Origin: Zymomonas mobilis subsp. pomaceae ATCC 29192 | Lineage (GTDB): Bacteria; Pseudomonadota; Alphaproteobacteria; Sphingomonadales; Sphingomonadaceae | NCBI RefSeq assembly: GCF_000218875.1 | Contig: NC_015709.1 | Coordinates: 558,001-622,000, forward strand | Length of the DNA: 64,000 nucleotides | Direction: 5' to 3' | Translations under genes and position numbers: made by a program | The notes under the pieces: model-generated | What the model saw: only the letters and a program-made list of their open reading frames with translations | Told to the model about the DNA's origin: nothing | Database searches by the model: none | Part shown: positions 27,269 to 39,578 of the stretch, one piece after another | How the letters are laid out: every line of letters begins with the position of its first letter | How positions within the stretch are numbered: position 1 is the first letter of the stretch

Positions 27269-28087
27269 TTAAGACTGAGGGGGTAATAAAGGCTGTTCTG
27301 CCCCATAAGCAATAAACCCGGGATTTAGATAACCGGGCTTTCCATAGAGTAAAGCTTCACCGTCAACAGTTACAACATTGCCACCAGCGGCCAAAAGAAT
27401 GGCATGTCCGGCAGCCGTATCCCATTCATGGGTTGGCGATAAACGGGGATAGATGTCGGCTTTTCCTTCTGCCAACCAGCAAAATTTCAATGAAGATCCC
27501 GCCTTTATTCTTTCTCCAACCGGTAAGCTATCCAAATAAGCCTCTGTCGCCGGATTATTATGAGAAAAAGAGGTCATAACATCTAGCTTCTCACTAGGTT
27601 GACGGGTCGTAATAGCCGTGTGATTTAAAAATTCTTGATTAGGTTCAACTTTTGCGGTCCATGCAGATTTTGCCAAGACATCGCCTCCATATATCTGGCC
27701 GGTAGCAGGCGCATAAATAACCCCCAAAATCGGCATACCCTTTTTGATGAGGGCAATATTAACCGTGAATTCATCCCGTTTATTAATAAACTCTTTGGTT
27801 CCATCGATGGGATCAACTAAAAAGAAGCTGTCTGTGTTGTACCCTTTTTTTGTTGCAGCATATTGTTCTTCCGCGATGACAGCGACACCCGGCTGCAGCT
27901 TCTTCAATCCTTCTAAAATGATAGCTTCGGCTTCCCGATCTGCACGGGTGACGGGACTGTCGTCTTCCTTAGTCATGACAGTGAAGTCACCATGATAAAT
28001 TTCTAGAGCTTTTTCACCGGCCTGTAAGGCGATTTGAACTAATCCTTCCAATAAAGCGGCCTGAGGTGAAAGTGATGGTATAAGCAT
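27269..28087 (-). CDS. cysQ: 3'(2'),5'-bisphosphate nucleotidase CysQ
   Basis: CysQ removes the 3'-phosphate of PAP made in sulfate assimilation and sulfotransfer. The 272-residue protein belongs to the inositol-monophosphatase superfamily. Its metal-binding motifs are intact: DDSPVTRADREAE, the Glu pair in IAEEQ, DPIDGTKEF and the C-terminal WDTAAGHAIL. The start MLIPSLSPQAALLEGL is supported by AGGAGATA upstream. It is convergent with accC and downstream of rpoC, separated by the rpoC terminator. Confidence 0.93.
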   Translation of the reverse strand: MLIPSLSPQAALLEGLVQIALQAGEKALEIYHGDFTVMTKEDDSPVTRADREAEAIILEGLKKLQPGVAVIAEEQYAATKKGYNTDSFFLVDPIDGTKEFINKRDEFTVNIALIKKGMPILGVIYAPATGQIYGGDVLAKSAWTAKVEPNQEFLNHTAITTRQPSEKLDVMTSFSHNNPATEAYLDSLPVGERIKAGSSLKFCWLAEGKADIYPRLSPTHEWDTAAGHAILLAAGGNVVTVDGEALLYGKPGYLNPGFIAYGAEQPLLPPQS

Positions 28088-28180
28088 AAATATCTCCTTG
28101 AGGCTGAAGGCTTTTCGGAAGAAAATCCTTCTTTCCTATCTAAAGTTTCTCTAAAAATAAGTGTAAATTTTTTAAAAGCC

Positions 28181-28212
28181 AAAAAAAAGGCAGCGCTTTT
28201 CGAAGCGCTGCC
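28181..28212 (-). terminator. Intrinsic terminator after rpoC
   Basis: On the minus strand GGCAGCGCTT / AAGCGCTGCC form a perfect 10-bp stem around CGAA, followed by eight T. It ends the rpoBC transcript. Confidence 0.95.
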
Positions 28213-28240
28213 CCTTTAATAAAAATAAGCGATTGAGCCG

Positions 28241-31200
28241 TTATTCAGCAGCATCCGTTGTTTCAGGCGTTTCCGTCACATCGACTTCAAAACCGATGGA
28301 GGGTTGACCAAAATCAACCGTCTTTTGGGCTGCCCGTAGAGCCGCATCACGACTATTGGCCGTTACACGCATCCGCTTCATGGCAGCACCCGTACCAGCC
28401 GGGATCAGACGTCCGACGATGACGTTTTCTTTAAGACCGCTTAAGGTATCAATCTTACCTTGGACAGCGGCCTCGGTAAGAACGCGGGTCGTTTCCTGGA
28501 AGGAGGCGGCAGAAATAAAGCTGCGGGTCTGAAGCGAAGCTTTAGTGATACCTAACAGAATAGGCATAGCCTGCGCTGGTTCCTGACCTTCGGCTTCCAG
28601 CTTGGCATTAACCGCCTCGAAGTCTTCTTTTTCGACCTGTTCACCCGGTAAGAAGATACTATCTCCAGCCTGCGTAATTTCAACTTTAAGCAACATCTGA
28701 CGAACGATCGTTTCAATGTGCTTATCGTTAATTTTCACACCTTGCAGACGGTACACTTCCTGAATTTCCGAAACAAGATATTCAGCCAAGGCTTCAACAC
28801 CCAGAACTTCCAGAATATCATGCGGATCAGGGCTACCACTGATCAGATTGTCACCCCGTTTGACGTGGTCACCTTCCTGAGCATCAATAACCTTGGATTT
28901 CGGCACCAGATATTCGATTGGCTCTGAACCATCATCTGGACGGATGATAACTTTCCGTTTGGCTTTATAATCTTTACCAAATTCGACGCGACCAGACACT
29001 TTCGCAATGATCGCATTTTCTTTTGGTTTCCGGGCTTCGAACAGCTCGGCCACACGTGGCAGACCACCGGTAATATCACGCGTTTTAGCCGATTCACGGC
29101 TGACACGCGCAAGAACGGTACCGGCCAAGACTTCTTGTCCGTCATCGACCGAAATAACCGTACCCGGTGACAGCATGTAACGGGCAGTTTCGCCAGAATC
29201 ACCATTTAACAAAGTTAAACGTGGGCGAAGGTCTTCTTTACCCCGTGGTGCGCGATATTCCACTACCACGCGTTGAGAAATACCCGTTGCTTCGTCGACC
29301 TGTTCTGTCAGGGTCTGATTCTCTACCAAATCCTGATATTTGACGACGCCCGCACTTTCCGTCAGCACTGGAATGGTGAAAGGATCCCATTCGGCCAGTC
29401 GATCGCCCTTCTTCACCATATCACCATCTTCATGCAGCAAATGGGCACCCAGAAGGATACGGCTTGAGGCAAGTTCACGACCGTCAGCACCCATCAATGC
29501 CAATTCACCCGTACGGCTAAGCGCAATCAGCTTACCCTGAGGGTCAATAATGGTACGAAGATCACGATATTCCAGACGACCATCCGTGACAGCTTCAAGA
29601 TGAGACTGTTCATTTAACTGAGCAGCACCACCAATATGGAAGGTACGCATCGTCAACTGAGTACCCGGTTCACCGATTGACTGTGCCGCAATAACGCCGA
29701 CAGCTTCACCGATATTAACCGGCGTACCACGCGCAAGATCACGACCATAACAAGCGGCACAAACCCCGCCATGGGATTCACAGACCAACGGACTACGGAT
29801 TTTTACAGACTGGATACCAATATCTTCGATAACAGCGATATGCGCTTCATCGAGCAGCGTGCCTACGGCGATCGCTGTTTTACCGTCGGTACCGATAATA
29901 TCTTCCGCTAAAGTCCGTCCAAGGATACGTTCACCCAAAGAGGCAATAACATTACCGCCCTGTGTAATGGCCTTCATCTCAAGCGCGCGTTCGGTACCGC
30001 AATCCTCTTCAACGACCACACAATCCTGACTGACGTCCACAAGACGACGGGTCAAGTAACCAGAGTTAGCCGTCTTCAATGCGGTATCCGCAAGACCCTT
30101 TCGAGCACCATGGGTAGAGTTAAAGTATTCAAGAACGGTCAAACCTTCCTTGAAGTTCGAGATGATCGGCGTTTCGATGATTTCACCTGATGGTTTCGCC
30201 ATCAAACCGCGCATACCAGCCAGCTGTTTAATCTGGGCAGCAGAACCACGGGCACCGGAATGCGCCATCATGTAAATAGCGTTAACCGGCAATTCCCGTC
30301 CATCTGGTCCTTTATGAACCATCTGGATTTCTTTCATCATCTCGGCCGCAACACGATCACCACAACGCGACCATGCATCGATGACCTTGTTGTATTTTTC
30401 CTGCTGCGTGATCAAACCATCCTGATACTGTTGTTCAAAATCTTGAACCAGACCACGGGTTTCTTCAACCAGGGCTTCTTTCGCCGCAGGAACGATCATA
30501 TCGTCCTTACCGAAGGAAATGCCTGCCTTACAAGCGTATTTGAAGCCTAGCGACATGATCGCATCGGCAAACAATACCGTATCCTTCTGACCCGTATGAC
30601 GGTAAACGGTATCGATGACATCACCGATATCTTTTTTCGTCAACAAACGGTTGATCGTTTCAAAAGGAACCTTGAAGTTTTTCGGCAGGGTTTCACCCAA
30701 CAGCATACGACCCGGCGTAGTTTCAACCCGCTTCATGTAGGTCTCACCCTGCTCGTCCACCTGTGGCACACGGCTGGTGATTTTGCTGTGCAACGTAACC
30801 GCACCGACATTTAAGGCCTGATGCACTTCCGTCATATTGGCAAGACGCATACCTTCACCCGGTTCATTTTCTTTCGCCATGGAAAGATAATAAATACCGA
30901 GAACCATATCCTGCGACGGCACAATAATAGGCTTACCATTGGCCGGTGACAGAATATTATTGGTAGACATCATTAGCACGCGCGCTTCAAGCTGTGCTTC
31001 AAGGGATAGTGGCACATGAACGGCCATCTGATCACCATCAAAGTCAGCATTAAAGGCCGAGCAGACCAGAGGATGAAGCTGGATAGCTTTACCTTCGATC
31101 AAAACGGGTTCAAATGCCTGAATACCCAAGCGATGCAAGGTTGGTGCACGGTTTAACATCACGGGATGTTCGCGGATAACCTCTTCCAGAATATCCCAAA

Positions 31201-32425
31201 CTTCTTTCCGCTCTTTTTCAACCCATTTCTTAGCTTGCTTCAAGGTCATTGAAAGACCTTTCGCATCAAGCCGCGAATAGATGAAGGGCTTAAAGAGTTC
31301 GAGCGCCATTTTCTTAGGCAGACCGCACTGATGTAATTTCAGCTCCGGCCCCGTCGTGATGACAGAACGACCTGAATAGTCAACGCGTTTACCCAACAGA
31401 TTCTGACGGAAACGCCCCTGCTTACCTTTCAGCATATCTGATAAGGATTTCAGCGGACGTTTGTTACCCCCTGTAATCGTGCGACCGCGACGTCCATTAT
31501 CAAACAGGGCATCGACCGCTTCTTGCAACATCCGTTTTTCATTGCGGACAATGATATCCGGTGCACGGAGATCCATCAGCCGCTTTAAACGGTTGTTACG
31601 GTTAATAACCCGACGATAAAGATCATTAAGGTCAGAGGTCGCAAAACGCCCTCCATCCAACGGCACCAACGGACGTAATTCTGGTGGAATAACCGGAATA
31701 ACTTCCAGAATCATCCATTCAGGGCGGTTACCAGATTCGATGAAGCTTTCGACAACCTTCAAACGTTTGATAATCTTCTTCGGCTTCAGCTCTGATTTAG
31801 TATGCTTCAGCTCTTCAAGAAGATCTTCGCGCTCGGTTTCAAGATCAAGGGCTTCTAAAAGCTTCTTAACTGCTTCAGCACCGATACCCGCCGAGAAAGC
31901 ATCTTCCCCATACTGATCCTGCGCATCAAGCAGTTCATCTTCAGTCAAAAGCTGGAATTTTTTGAGCGGGCTCAAACCCGGCTCAATAACGATATAGCTT
32001 TCGAAATAAAGGACCCGTTCGAGTTGCTTCAACTGCATATCAAGCAGAAGACCGATACGGCTTGGTAAGGATTTTAGGAACCAGATATGCGCAACCGGCG
32101 CTGCTAGTTCAATATGACCCATCCGCTCACGGCGCACCTTGGAAACGGTGACTTCAACGCCGCATTTTTCGCAGACGATGCCTTTATATTTCATGCGCTT
32201 ATACTTGCCGCATAAGCATTCGTAATCTTTAATCGGGCCAAAGATACGTGCGCAGAAAAGACCATCCCGTTCCGGTTTAAAGGTACGGTAATTGATCGTT
32301 TCAGGCTTTTTTATCTCGCCATAAGACCATGAACGGATCCGCTCAGGAGAAGCGATGCTGATCTGGATGTGATCAAAATGCTCCGGACTAGCAAGCGGAT
32401 TGGCAAAATTAGCTAATTCGTTCAT
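28241..32425 (-). CDS. rpoC: RNA polymerase beta' subunit
   Basis: The catalytic beta' subunit of RNA polymerase. I start at [11 protein letters not shown] (ATG 32425, with AGGGATTGAG before it), giving 1394 residues; the longer frame from 32470 has no family support. The N-terminal zinc ribbon is [20 protein letters not shown]. The catalytic magnesium triad is in NADFDGD near residue 460, with the bridge helix and trigger loop regions following. A second zinc site is seen around residue 880 ([13 protein letters not shown]). It lies 90 bases after rpoB. Confidence 0.98.
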   Translation of the reverse strand: MNELANFANPLASPEHFDHIQISIASPERIRSWSYGEIKKPETINYRTFKPERDGLFCARIFGPIKDYECLCGKYKRMKYKGIVCEKCGVEVTVSKVRRERMGHIELAAPVAHIWFLKSLPSRIGLLLDMQLKQLERVLYFESYIVIEPGLSPLKKFQLLTEDELLDAQDQYGEDAFSAGIGAEAVKKLLEALDLETEREDLLEELKHTKSELKPKKIIKRLKVVESFIESGNRPEWMILEVIPVIPPELRPLVPLDGGRFATSDLNDLYRRVINRNNRLKRLMDLRAPDIIVRNEKRMLQEAVDALFDNGRRGRTITGGNKRPLKSLSDMLKGKQGRFRQNLLGKRVDYSGRSVITTGPELKLHQCGLPKKMALELFKPFIYSRLDAKGLSMTLKQAKKWVEKERKEVWDILEEVIREHPVMLNRAPTLHRLGIQAFEPVLIEGKAIQLHPLVCSAFNADFDGDQMAVHVPLSLEAQLEARVLMMSTNNILSPANGKPIIVPSQDMVLGIYYLSMAKENEPGEGMRLANMTEVHQALNVGAVTLHSKITSRVPQVDEQGETYMKRVETTPGRMLLGETLPKNFKVPFETINRLLTKKDIGDVIDTVYRHTGQKDTVLFADAIMSLGFKYACKAGISFGKDDMIVPAAKEALVEETRGLVQDFEQQYQDGLITQQEKYNKVIDAWSRCGDRVAAEMMKEIQMVHKGPDGRELPVNAIYMMAHSGARGSAAQIKQLAGMRGLMAKPSGEIIETPIISNFKEGLTVLEYFNSTHGARKGLADTALKTANSGYLTRRLVDVSQDCVVVEEDCGTERALEMKAITQGGNVIASLGERILGRTLAEDIIGTDGKTAIAVGTLLDEAHIAVIEDIGIQSVKIRSPLVCESHGGVCAACYGRDLARGTPVNIGEAVGVIAAQSIGEPGTQLTMRTFHIGGAAQLNEQSHLEAVTDGRLEYRDLRTIIDPQGKLIALSRTGELALMGADGRELASSRILLGAHLLHEDGDMVKKGDRLAEWDPFTIPVLTESAGVVKYQDLVENQTLTEQVDEATGISQRVVVEYRAPRGKEDLRPRLTLLNGDSGETARYMLSPGTVISVDDGQEVLAGTVLARVSRESAKTRDITGGLPRVAELFEARKPKENAIIAKVSGRVEFGKDYKAKRKVIIRPDDGSEPIEYLVPKSKVIDAQEGDHVKRGDNLISGSPDPHDILEVLGVEALAEYLVSEIQEVYRLQGVKINDKHIETIVRQMLLKVEITQAGDSIFLPGEQVEKEDFEAVNAKLEAEGQEPAQAMPILLGITKASLQTRSFISAASFQETTRVLTEAAVQGKIDTLSGLKENVIVGRLIPAGTGAAMKRMRVTANSRDAALRAAQKTVDFGQPSIGFEVDVTETPETTDAAE

Positions 32426-32515
32426 TCTCAATCCCTTCATAGAAAGGGCCAATAGATAAGGCAGGGGCACATGGTACAGCGATTAGAGCCATACCATGTG
32501 TAGGAAGATCAGCGT

Positions 32516-35500
32516 TTATTCAGCGGCTACCTGAAAACTGCCATCGTCTTCATCCTGCGCCTTGGTCGTCTTAAGCTCGACGTTCAGCCCCAGACTGTGC
32601 ATTTCCTTGACAAGCACATTGAAGCTTTCAGGAATGCCCGCCTCAAAGGTGTCATCGCCCTTTACAATGGCTTCATAAACCTTGGTTCTGCCGACGACAT
32701 CATCAGATTTGACCGTCAGCATTTCCTGTAAGGTATAAGCAGCCCCATAAGCCTGCAACGCCCAAACTTCCATTTCACCGAAGCGCTGGCCACCGAACTG
32801 TGCTTTACCACCCAGCGGCTGCTGCGTGACAAGACTATAGGGGCCAATGGAACGGGCATGGATTTTGTCATCGACCAAATGATGCAGTTTAAGCATATAA
32901 ATATACCCAACCGTCACCTTACGATCGAACTGTTCACCTGTCCGACCATCGTAAAGCTCAACCTGTCCAGAATCATCGACACCGGCCAGAGCTAACATGT
33001 CGGAAATATCTTCAGGTTTGGCACCATCGAAAACCGGCGTTGCCATAGGCACACCATTTTTCAAAAGGCCAGCCATCTCAACGATCTGGGCATCGCTACG
33101 CGCATTGATATCGTCTGTATATTTCTCGCCATAGACTTCCAACAGCCGTTCTTTCACAGCTTCGGGTGGAGAGAAATCCCATTCGTAACGATCAGCATTC
33201 GCTTCACGCCATTCATCAAGAGCATTACGGATTTTAGCACCCAGACCACGAGCAGCCCAACCCAAATGGGTTTCGAAGATCTGACCGATGTTCATACGAC
33301 TTGGCACACCCAATGGGTTAAGCACAATATCGACAGGCGTCCCATCCGCAAGGAAAGGCATATCTTCAGGTGGCAAGATACGGCTGATAACCCCTTTGTT
33401 ACCATGACGACCGGCCATCTTATCACCTGGCTGAAGCTTACGCTTCACGGCGACAAAGACTTTTACCATTTTCAGAACACCCGGTGGTAATTCATCACCC
33501 CGTTGTGCTTTTTCAACGCGATCTTCAAACCGCTTCCGAATGATCTCATCAGCACTATCATACTGATTTTTGATCGCTTCGAGGTCAGCCTGACGTGCAT
33601 CGTCGATTACCGCAAATTTGAACCATTTATGGGGTTCAACAGAGACGAGCACTTCCTCGTCAATTACGGCACCTTTTGGGATAGTTTTGAGCGGAGCAGC
33701 AGCCACCTGCTGACCCATCAATACTTCCTGAAGCTGCGCATAGGTGGCGCGATTCAAAATCGCGCGTTCATCCTCACGGTCTTTCGTCAAACGCTCAATT
33801 TCTTCGCGTTCGATAGCCATTGCGCGTTCATCTTTATCCACACCATGACGGTTAAAGACACGAACATCGACAATAGTACCCGCAACACCGGGGGGCAGAC
33901 GTAAGGAGGTATCGCGAACATCCGACGCTTTTTCACCAAAAATGGCGCGCAGCAATTTTTCTTCTGGCGTCATGGGGCTTTCGCCCTTGGGGGTGATTTT
34001 ACCGACTAAAATATCGCCCGGCTGCACTTCTGCACCGATATAAACGATACCGGCTTCATCAAGGTTGCGAAGGGCATCCTCGCCGACATTCGGAATATCA
34101 CGGGTAATATCTTCCGGCCCAAGCTTGGTATCCCGTGCCATTACTTCAAATTCATCAATGTGAATTGAAGTGAACACGTCATCCTTCACAATGCGTTCGG
34201 AAATCAGAATGGAATCTTCATAGTTATAACCATTCCAAGGCATAAAGGCGACGAGCACATTGCGCCCTAACGCCAATTCACCCATTTCGGTGGAAGGCCC
34301 ATCCGCTAACACATCACCGGCATTCACAATATCGCCAACACTTACCAACGGACGCTGGTTAATGCAGGTTGATTGATTAGAACGCTGGAATTTCATTAAC
34401 CGATAGATGTCGACACCGGGTTTGCCAGCTTCGACTTCGCCGGTTGTACGGATAACGATACGAGAAGCATCAACCTGATCGACGATACCGGAACGTCTGG
34501 CCGAGATGGCAGCTCCAGAATCACGTGCGACGGTTTCTTCCATTCCGGTACCAACAAACGGTGCTTCTGCCCGAACTAACGGAACAGCCTGCCGCTGCAT
34601 GTTGGAACCCATCAAAGCGCGGTTAGCATCATCGTTTTCAAGGAACGGAATGAGAGAGGCTGCTACCGAAACCAACTGTTTCGGGCTCACATCCATCAAC
34701 GTAACCTGTTCACGCGGAGCCATGAGGAATTCACCCGCTTCACGTGCAGAAACCAGATCTTCCACAAAATGCCCTTCGGCATCTAATTCTGCGTTAGCCT
34801 GTGCAACCGTGTAACGGCTTTCTTCCATTGCGGAAAGATAGACAACCTCATTTGTTACCTTGTGATCGACGACCTTACGATAAGGCGTTTCGATAAAGCC
34901 ATATTTGTTAATACGGCTAAAGGTAGCAAGCGAGTTAATCAGGCCGATATTCGGACCTTCTGGCGTTTCAATCGGGCAGATACGACCATAATGCGTAGGA
35001 TGAACGTCGCGCACTTCAAAGCCCGCACGTTCACGCGTTAGACCACCCGGCCCAAGCGCTGAAACACGACGTTTATGCGTGACTTCAGAAAGCGGGTTGG
35101 TCTGATCCATAAATTGTGAAAGCTGCGAAGAACCGAAGAATTCACGAACCGCGGCAACCGCTGGTTTCGCATTAATCAGATCATTCGGCATCACCGTTGA
35201 GACATCAACCGAGGACATGCGCTCTTTAACGGCGCGTTCCATGCGGAGAAGACCTACACGATACTGATTTTCTAGCAATTCACCGACAGAACGGACACGA
35301 CGGTTACCGAGGTTATCGATATCGTCGACTTCTCCCTTACCATCTTTTAGATCAACCAGCGTTTTTACAACGGCCAGAATATCTTCAGCGCGTAAGGTAG
35401 TCGTTGTATCCGGACAATCCAGATCAAGACGCATATTCAATTTTACGCGACCAACAGCGGATAAGTCATAACGTTCTGGATCGAAGAACAAACCATAGAA

Positions 35501-36688
35501 AAGGGCTTCAGCCGTTTCCTTGGTGGGCGGTTCCCCCGGACGCATAACACGATAGATCTCGGCCAGGGCATGGTCGCGATCTTCGGCTTTATCTGCCTTT
35601 AAGGTATTCCGAATCCATGGACCCGTTGAAACGTGGTCAATATCCAAAAGATCAAGAGTGACGACACCGGCATTATCCAGTAATTCCAGATTTTCAGGCG
35701 TGACTTCATCACCTGCCTCAATCCAGATACGTCCCGTTGATTCTTCGATAATATCGTAGGCGGAATAGTGACCGTAAATTTCTTCAGTCGGAATGAGAAG
35801 CGTTTCTAAACCATCCCGTCCGGCTTTATTGGCGGCACGTGGAGAAATTTTCTGACCCGCTGGAAAGATAACCTCGCCGGTATCGCCATTAACGATATCA
35901 AAAATCGGTTTACGACCACGCCAGCTTTCAGCGATATAAGGCACCTTCCAGCCCCCGTCACCACGGACGAAAGTGATCGTATTATAAAAATGATGCAGAA
36001 TCTGTTCTGCATTCAGGCCTAAAGCATAGAGTAGGCTCGTAACCGGTAACTTGCGCTTACGGTCAATCCGAACATTAACAATATCTTTGGCATCGAATTC
36101 AAAATCGAGCCAAGAACCACGATAAGGAATAACACGGGCAGCAAACAGGTATTTACCTGAAGAATGCGTTTTACCTTTATCATGATCAAACAGAACACCC
36201 GGGCTACGATGCATCTGGCTGACAATAACGCGTTCTGTACCATTGATGAAGAAGGTACCATTCCGCGTCATGAGGGGCATGTCACCCATATAGACATCTT
36301 GTTCTTTAATATCGAGAACAGAACGGGTGTCAGTGTCGGGATCGACTTCAAAAACGATCAGACGCAAGGTGACGCGCATCGGTGCAGCATAGGTAATACC
36401 CCGCTGACGACATTCATCTACGTCAAATTTGGGTTCTTCAAGCTCATACTGAACAAAATCCAGCTCAGCCACGCCCCCAAAATCACGGATCGGGAAGACA
36501 GACCGAAGTGTCTTTTCTAATCCCGAAACATAATTATCCTGTGGGCGTGAACGCAGAAAGTTTTCATAACTATCACGCTGAACTTCAATCAGATTCGGCA
36601 TATCCACTACTTCATGGATATTACCAAACATCTTGCGAATACGCTTCTTCATACTCGCATGGCCGATAGCAGATGCCTTGGTCGCCAT
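32516..36688 (-). CDS. rpoB: RNA polymerase beta subunit
   Basis: The beta subunit, 1390 residues, starting at ATG 36688 with GAGGA five bases upstream. Typical segments are [20 protein letters not shown] and [15 protein letters not shown] (rifampicin-binding cluster), [16 protein letters not shown], and the [14 protein letters not shown] region near residue 1085 that contacts the active centre. The rifampicin cluster looks wild-type ([19 protein letters not shown]). Its 492-base upstream gap contains a promoter-like element and a terminator-like hairpin. Confidence 0.98.
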   Translation of the reverse strand: MATKASAIGHASMKKRIRKMFGNIHEVVDMPNLIEVQRDSYENFLRSRPQDNYVSGLEKTLRSVFPIRDFGGVAELDFVQYELEEPKFDVDECRQRGITYAAPMRVTLRLIVFEVDPDTDTRSVLDIKEQDVYMGDMPLMTRNGTFFINGTERVIVSQMHRSPGVLFDHDKGKTHSSGKYLFAARVIPYRGSWLDFEFDAKDIVNVRIDRKRKLPVTSLLYALGLNAEQILHHFYNTITFVRGDGGWKVPYIAESWRGRKPIFDIVNGDTGEVIFPAGQKISPRAANKAGRDGLETLLIPTEEIYGHYSAYDIIEESTGRIWIEAGDEVTPENLELLDNAGVVTLDLLDIDHVSTGPWIRNTLKADKAEDRDHALAEIYRVMRPGEPPTKETAEALFYGLFFDPERYDLSAVGRVKLNMRLDLDCPDTTTTLRAEDILAVVKTLVDLKDGKGEVDDIDNLGNRRVRSVGELLENQYRVGLLRMERAVKERMSSVDVSTVMPNDLINAKPAVAAVREFFGSSQLSQFMDQTNPLSEVTHKRRVSALGPGGLTRERAGFEVRDVHPTHYGRICPIETPEGPNIGLINSLATFSRINKYGFIETPYRKVVDHKVTNEVVYLSAMEESRYTVAQANAELDAEGHFVEDLVSAREAGEFLMAPREQVTLMDVSPKQLVSVAASLIPFLENDDANRALMGSNMQRQAVPLVRAEAPFVGTGMEETVARDSGAAISARRSGIVDQVDASRIVIRTTGEVEAGKPGVDIYRLMKFQRSNQSTCINQRPLVSVGDIVNAGDVLADGPSTEMGELALGRNVLVAFMPWNGYNYEDSILISERIVKDDVFTSIHIDEFEVMARDTKLGPEDITRDIPNVGEDALRNLDEAGIVYIGAEVQPGDILVGKITPKGESPMTPEEKLLRAIFGEKASDVRDTSLRLPPGVAGTIVDVRVFNRHGVDKDERAMAIEREEIERLTKDREDERAILNRATYAQLQEVLMGQQVAAAPLKTIPKGAVIDEEVLVSVEPHKWFKFAVIDDARQADLEAIKNQYDSADEIIRKRFEDRVEKAQRGDELPPGVLKMVKVFVAVKRKLQPGDKMAGRHGNKGVISRILPPEDMPFLADGTPVDIVLNPLGVPSRMNIGQIFETHLGWAARGLGAKIRNALDEWREANADRYEWDFSPPEAVKERLLEVYGEKYTDDINARSDAQIVEMAGLLKNGVPMATPVFDGAKPEDISDMLALAGVDDSGQVELYDGRTGEQFDRKVTVGYIYMLKLHHLVDDKIHARSIGPYSLVTQQPLGGKAQFGGQRFGEMEVWALQAYGAAYTLQEMLTVKSDDVVGRTKVYEAIVKGDDTFEAGIPESFNVLVKEMHSLGLNVELKTTKAQDEDDGSFQVAAE

Positions 36689-36820
36689 ATAATCCTCACG
36701 CTTCTCAACCGGTCGCCTTGTTAGGGGCGGACTCCTGCCGACAAAGAGTTTATCTCTTGGACAAGATATAAAACTGTTTTATCGGTTTGGCCGAATGCCT
36801 TAATGCACATTGCTATAGAC

Positions 36821-36855
36821 AACAAAAAGCCGCGACACATCGAAGGTATCGCAGC
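36821..36855 (-). terminator. Terminator-like hairpin in the rpoB leader
   Basis: On the minus strand GCTGCGATAC / GTGTCGCGGC (36855-36846 and 36838-36829) pair over ten positions, two of them G-T, around a 7-base loop, and CTTTTTGTTGT follows the stem's last G. It sits about 133 bases before the rpoB start and downstream of the promoter candidate, so it may be an attenuator. Confidence 0.65.
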
Positions 36856-36974
36856 TGTCAGCGTCTTTTGCCTGTAGTTTCCTATACTTAGATCCCTGCG
36901 CAAGATGGATCTTATCCCGAAAAACTAACAGGAAAGCTTAAATATAAAAATATCTAAGCGTTTACTATGATAGC

Positions 36975-37003
36975 AATATAGGGAGGCTATCGGTAATTGT
37001 CGA
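36975..37003 (-). promoter_or_regulatory. Promoter candidate for rpoBC
   Basis: On the minus strand TCGACA (37003-36998) and TATATT (36980-36975) are separated by exactly 17 bases, close to the sigma-70 consensus. Transcription would start near 36968, leaving a leader of about 280 bases before rpoB. Confidence 0.55.
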
Positions 37004-37120
37004 GAGGGCACTCGATTTTTTATCTAAAAAAATTATAAATTTTTATAGAAGCAGATTTTTTCCAACGAAGTTTTAAAAAAGTAGAATTATCCGCAACCAA
37101 AAATTGGACTCTATATAAAC

Positions 37121-37156
37121 AAAAAAGGCGGCCTTAGGATAAGACCGCCCTTTTTT
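37121..37156. terminator. Terminator after rplL
   Basis: GGCGGCCTT and AAGACCGCC form a stem with one mismatch (c-a), flanked by A6 and T6, so it can terminate on both strands. It lies about 25 bases after the rplL stop and separates the ribosomal protein genes from rpoBC. Confidence 0.88.
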
Positions 37157-37180
37157 ATAAGGCTTAAGAAGCTTTAAAGC

Positions 37181-37552
37181 TTACTTCAGCTCAACGGTAG
37201 CACCGGCGGCTTCAAGCTGCTTTTTCAGCTTTTCAGCTTCGTCCTTAGCAACGCCTTCTTTGACGGGCTTCGGAGCACCTTCGACGAGCGCTTTAGCATC
37301 CGTCAAGCCAAGACCCGTGATTGCACGGACTTCCTTAATGACGTTGATCTTCTTGCCACCGTCACCGGTGAGGATCACATCAAATTCGGTCTTTTCTTCA
37401 GCAGCAGCAGCGCCAGCAGCAGCAGGAGCAGCAACAGCAACAGCGGCAGAAGCAGAAACGCCCCATTTGTCTTCGAGAAGCTTAGAAAGTTCAGCAGCTT
37501 CAAGAACGGTCAGCGCGGACAGATCTTCAACAATTTTTTCTAAATCAGCCAT
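37181..37552 (-). CDS. rplL: 50S ribosomal protein L7/L12
   Basis: The 123-residue stalk protein that recruits translation GTPases. The N-terminal dimerisation helix ([22 protein letters not shown]), an Ala-rich hinge (residues about 35-52) and the globular C-terminal domain with [21 protein letters not shown] are all present. It follows rplJ by 60 bases in the usual L10-L12 order and ends at a strong terminator. Confidence 0.98.
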   Translation of the reverse strand: MADLEKIVEDLSALTVLEAAELSKLLEDKWGVSASAAVAVAAPAAAGAAAAEEKTEFDVILTGDGGKKINVIKEVRAITGLGLTDAKALVEGAPKPVKEGVAKDEAEKLKKQLEAAGATVELK

Positions 37553-37612
37553 GATTAACTCCGTAGCGGGGTAAAAATATGCCCCGTGGTTTCAGTTGTT
37601 TACTCAAAAAAA

Positions 37613-38128
37613 TCAGGCAGCATCTTTGGCGGCATAAGCACCAAAAACACGTGCAAGCTGACTGGCGGGAGCCTGAATCGTCTGGGCGATTTTGGTTGCA
37701 GGTGCACTGATGAGACCCACAATTTTCGCACGCAGTTCGTCCAGGGACGGCAGTTCAGCAAGCGCCTGCACGCCAGCCGTATCGAGGAGAACGTTACCCA
37801 TGACCGCGCCAACGATTTCCAACTTTTGGTTGGTCTTCGCGAATTCGACCGCTACTTTGGCAGCAGCAACCGGATCCGGTGACGTGGCAAGAGCCGTTGG
37901 ACCCGTCAGCAATTCGCTGAGCGGAGCCTGCGGCGTTCCTTCGACGGCAATGCGGGCGAGCTTGTTTTTAGCCACTTTGAAGCTGGCACCGGCTTCACGC
38001 ATTTTTGAACGCAACACAGTGGACTGTGCAACGGTCAAACCGAGATTACGGGTGACAACAATGACACCTGACTCAGCAAACGCGCTTTTAAGACCGGCAA
38101 CCAGCTCAACCTTTTGAGCTCGTTCCAT
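37613..38128 (-). CDS. rplJ: 50S ribosomal protein L10
   Basis: L10 anchors the L7/L12 dimers to 23S rRNA. The 171-residue protein begins MERAQKVELVAGLK and has the conserved LRSKMREAGASFKVAKNKLARIA region; the C-terminal helix that binds L12 follows. TAAGGAGTGAGGC precedes the ATG. In many bacteria L10 with L12 represses its own operon through the rplJ leader, and the 278-base leader here is suited to that. Confidence 0.97.
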   Translation of the reverse strand: MERAQKVELVAGLKSAFAESGVIVVTRNLGLTVAQSTVLRSKMREAGASFKVAKNKLARIAVEGTPQAPLSELLTGPTALATSPDPVAAAKVAVEFAKTNQKLEIVGAVMGNVLLDTAGVQALAELPSLDELRAKIVGLISAPATKIAQTIQAPASQLARVFGAYAAKDAA

Positions 38129-38377
38129 GCCTCACTCCTTATACGTTGCCTCAATGACCATCCATTAAGGCATTCAAAGTCATCAGATAAATACGCCATC
38201 TGATAACTTGTCCGAGGGGTTCGGCAACCAGTCTTAGTTTGCACTTAAAGCCGGTTAAACACTGAAACCCCGTCTATGCGGGTGATTAAGATAGAAAAAC
38301 CTATCTCCCGCAGTCTCGGACGGCACTGGTTCTGGATAAAAATTCTATCCAAAACAAACTATAAAAAACTTTTCAGG
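38129..38377 (-). promoter_or_regulatory. rplJ leader, putative L10-L12 autoregulatory RNA
   Basis: The 5' region of rplJL contains several small hairpins (for example GATAG / CTATC near 38290-38305 and GGATA / TATCC near 38334-38350). It also has a conserved-looking segment, read on the minus strand as GCAAACTAAGACTGGTTGCC, as in L10 leaders. The identification is by position and resemblance, not by a covariance model. Confidence 0.5.
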
Positions 38378-38399
38378 CGGGTCTTTAAAGAAAGACCCG
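38378..38399 (-). terminator. Hairpin after rplA
   Basis: CGGGTCTTT / AAAGACCCG form a perfect 9-bp stem with a 4-base loop. A run of six T begins about nine bases after the stem on the minus strand, so it is a weaker terminator that may let some transcription through to rplJ. Confidence 0.6.
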
Positions 38400-38406
38400 A
38401 TGAAGA

Positions 38407-39108
38407 TCAAGCCGCAGCAGGAAGATCGGCGATATCAATATCGATACCAGGGCCCATCGTGGAAGAAAGCGCAATTTTCTTCACATAACGACCTTTGGCA
38501 CCGGCTGGTTTTGCTTTTAACAGAGCATCAACCAACGCATCGAAATTGGCGCGAATATCTTCTGCAGAGAAGCTCGCTTTACCAATACCGCTATGGATAA
38601 TACCGGTACGATCGACACGATATTCAACCTGACCGCCCTTGGCCGCTTTCACGGCTTCCGTGACATTCATCGTCACCGTGCCAAGCTTAGGGTTAGGCAT
38701 CATACCCTTTGGCCCAAGAATCTTACCTAAACGACCAACAACACCCATCATGTCAGGGGTTGCAATGCAACGATCGAAGTCAATCGTGCCGCCTTGAATA
38801 GCATCCATCAGATCTTCTGCGCCCACGACTTCTGCACCAGCGGCCTTGGCTTCTTCGGCCTTAGGTCCACGGGCGAAAACACCGACGCGAACATTTTTAC
38901 CCGTACCCTTAGGCAGAGTCACAACGCCACGAACCATCTGATCAGCATGACGCGGATCAACACCAAGGTTAACGGCCAATTCAATGGTTTCATCGAATTT
39001 AGACGTTGCATATTGACGCACCAGCGCAATAGCTTCTTCTACGGTGTAGAGTTTCGTCTTATCAACGCCGGCTGCAATAGCTTTCGCTTTTTTTGAGAGT
39101 TTAGCCAT
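38407..39108 (-). CDS. rplA: 50S ribosomal protein L1
   Basis: L1 forms the movable stalk near the ribosomal E site and represses its own operon in many bacteria. The 233-residue protein has the N-terminal domain pair with [20 protein letters not shown], and [18 protein letters not shown], the RNA-binding signature. It lies four bases after rplK, typical of the rplKA operon. Confidence 0.98.
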   Translation of the reverse strand: MAKLSKKAKAIAAGVDKTKLYTVEEAIALVRQYATSKFDETIELAVNLGVDPRHADQMVRGVVTLPKGTGKNVRVGVFARGPKAEEAKAAGAEVVGAEDLMDAIQGGTIDFDRCIATPDMMGVVGRLGKILGPKGMMPNPKLGTVTMNVTEAVKAAKGGQVEYRVDRTGIIHSGIGKASFSAEDIRANFDALVDALLKAKPAGAKGRYVKKIALSSTMGPGIDIDIADLPAAA

Positions 39109-39112
39109 CTAA

Positions 39113-39544
39113 TCAGCCCTCCACCACTTCGAGGCCCATAGCACGGGCAGAACCTTCGATGATGCGCGTTGCTGCATCGACATCATTTGCGTTAAGATCA
39201 GGCATCTTGGTGTTAGCGATCTCAACAATCTGGGAGCGCTTGATTTTACCAGCTACAGCCTTACCCGGTTCTTTAGAACCAGATTTCAAGTTGAGCGCCT
39301 TTTTCAGAAGGTAAGATACAGGGGGCATCTTGCTTTCAAAAGAGAAAGAACGGTCAGCATAAACTGTAATGATGGTTGGAAGCGGAGTACCTGGCTCCAT
39401 ACCCTGCGTTTTGGCATTGAAAGCCTTGCAGAATTCCATAATGTTAACGCCGCGCTGACCCAAAGCTGGACCGATTGGCGGACTTGGATTAGCTTTACCT
39501 GCCGGCACCTGCAGCTTAATATAGCCGGTAATCTTTTTTGCCAT
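39113..39544 (-). CDS. rplK: 50S ribosomal protein L11
   Basis: L11 binds the GTPase-associated centre of 23S rRNA. The start [20 protein letters not shown] at ATG 39544, with AGGGTG six bases upstream, gives the standard 143 residues; a GTG at 39553 would add three. [20 protein letters not shown] and the C-terminal RNA-binding domain ([20 protein letters not shown]) are intact. Confidence 0.98.
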   Translation of the reverse strand: MAKKITGYIKLQVPAGKANPSPPIGPALGQRGVNIMEFCKAFNAKTQGMEPGTPLPTIITVYADRSFSFESKMPPVSYLLKKALNLKSGSKEPGKAVAGKIKRSQIVEIANTKMPDLNANDVDAATRIIEGSARAMGLEVVEG

Positions 39545-39578
39545 TTTATTCACCCTTTTTCAGGTTGAGCGGTTTACC

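Noticed and set aside
36721..36903. A 60-codon leader peptide in front of rpoB
   Set aside because: It would begin with TTG without a ribosome binding site and runs through the terminator-like hairpin; nothing supports translation.
37692..38117. A 141-codon plus-strand frame opposite rplJ
   Set aside because: It is antisense to a conserved ribosomal protein gene; the strong codon bias of rplJ makes such frames open by chance.
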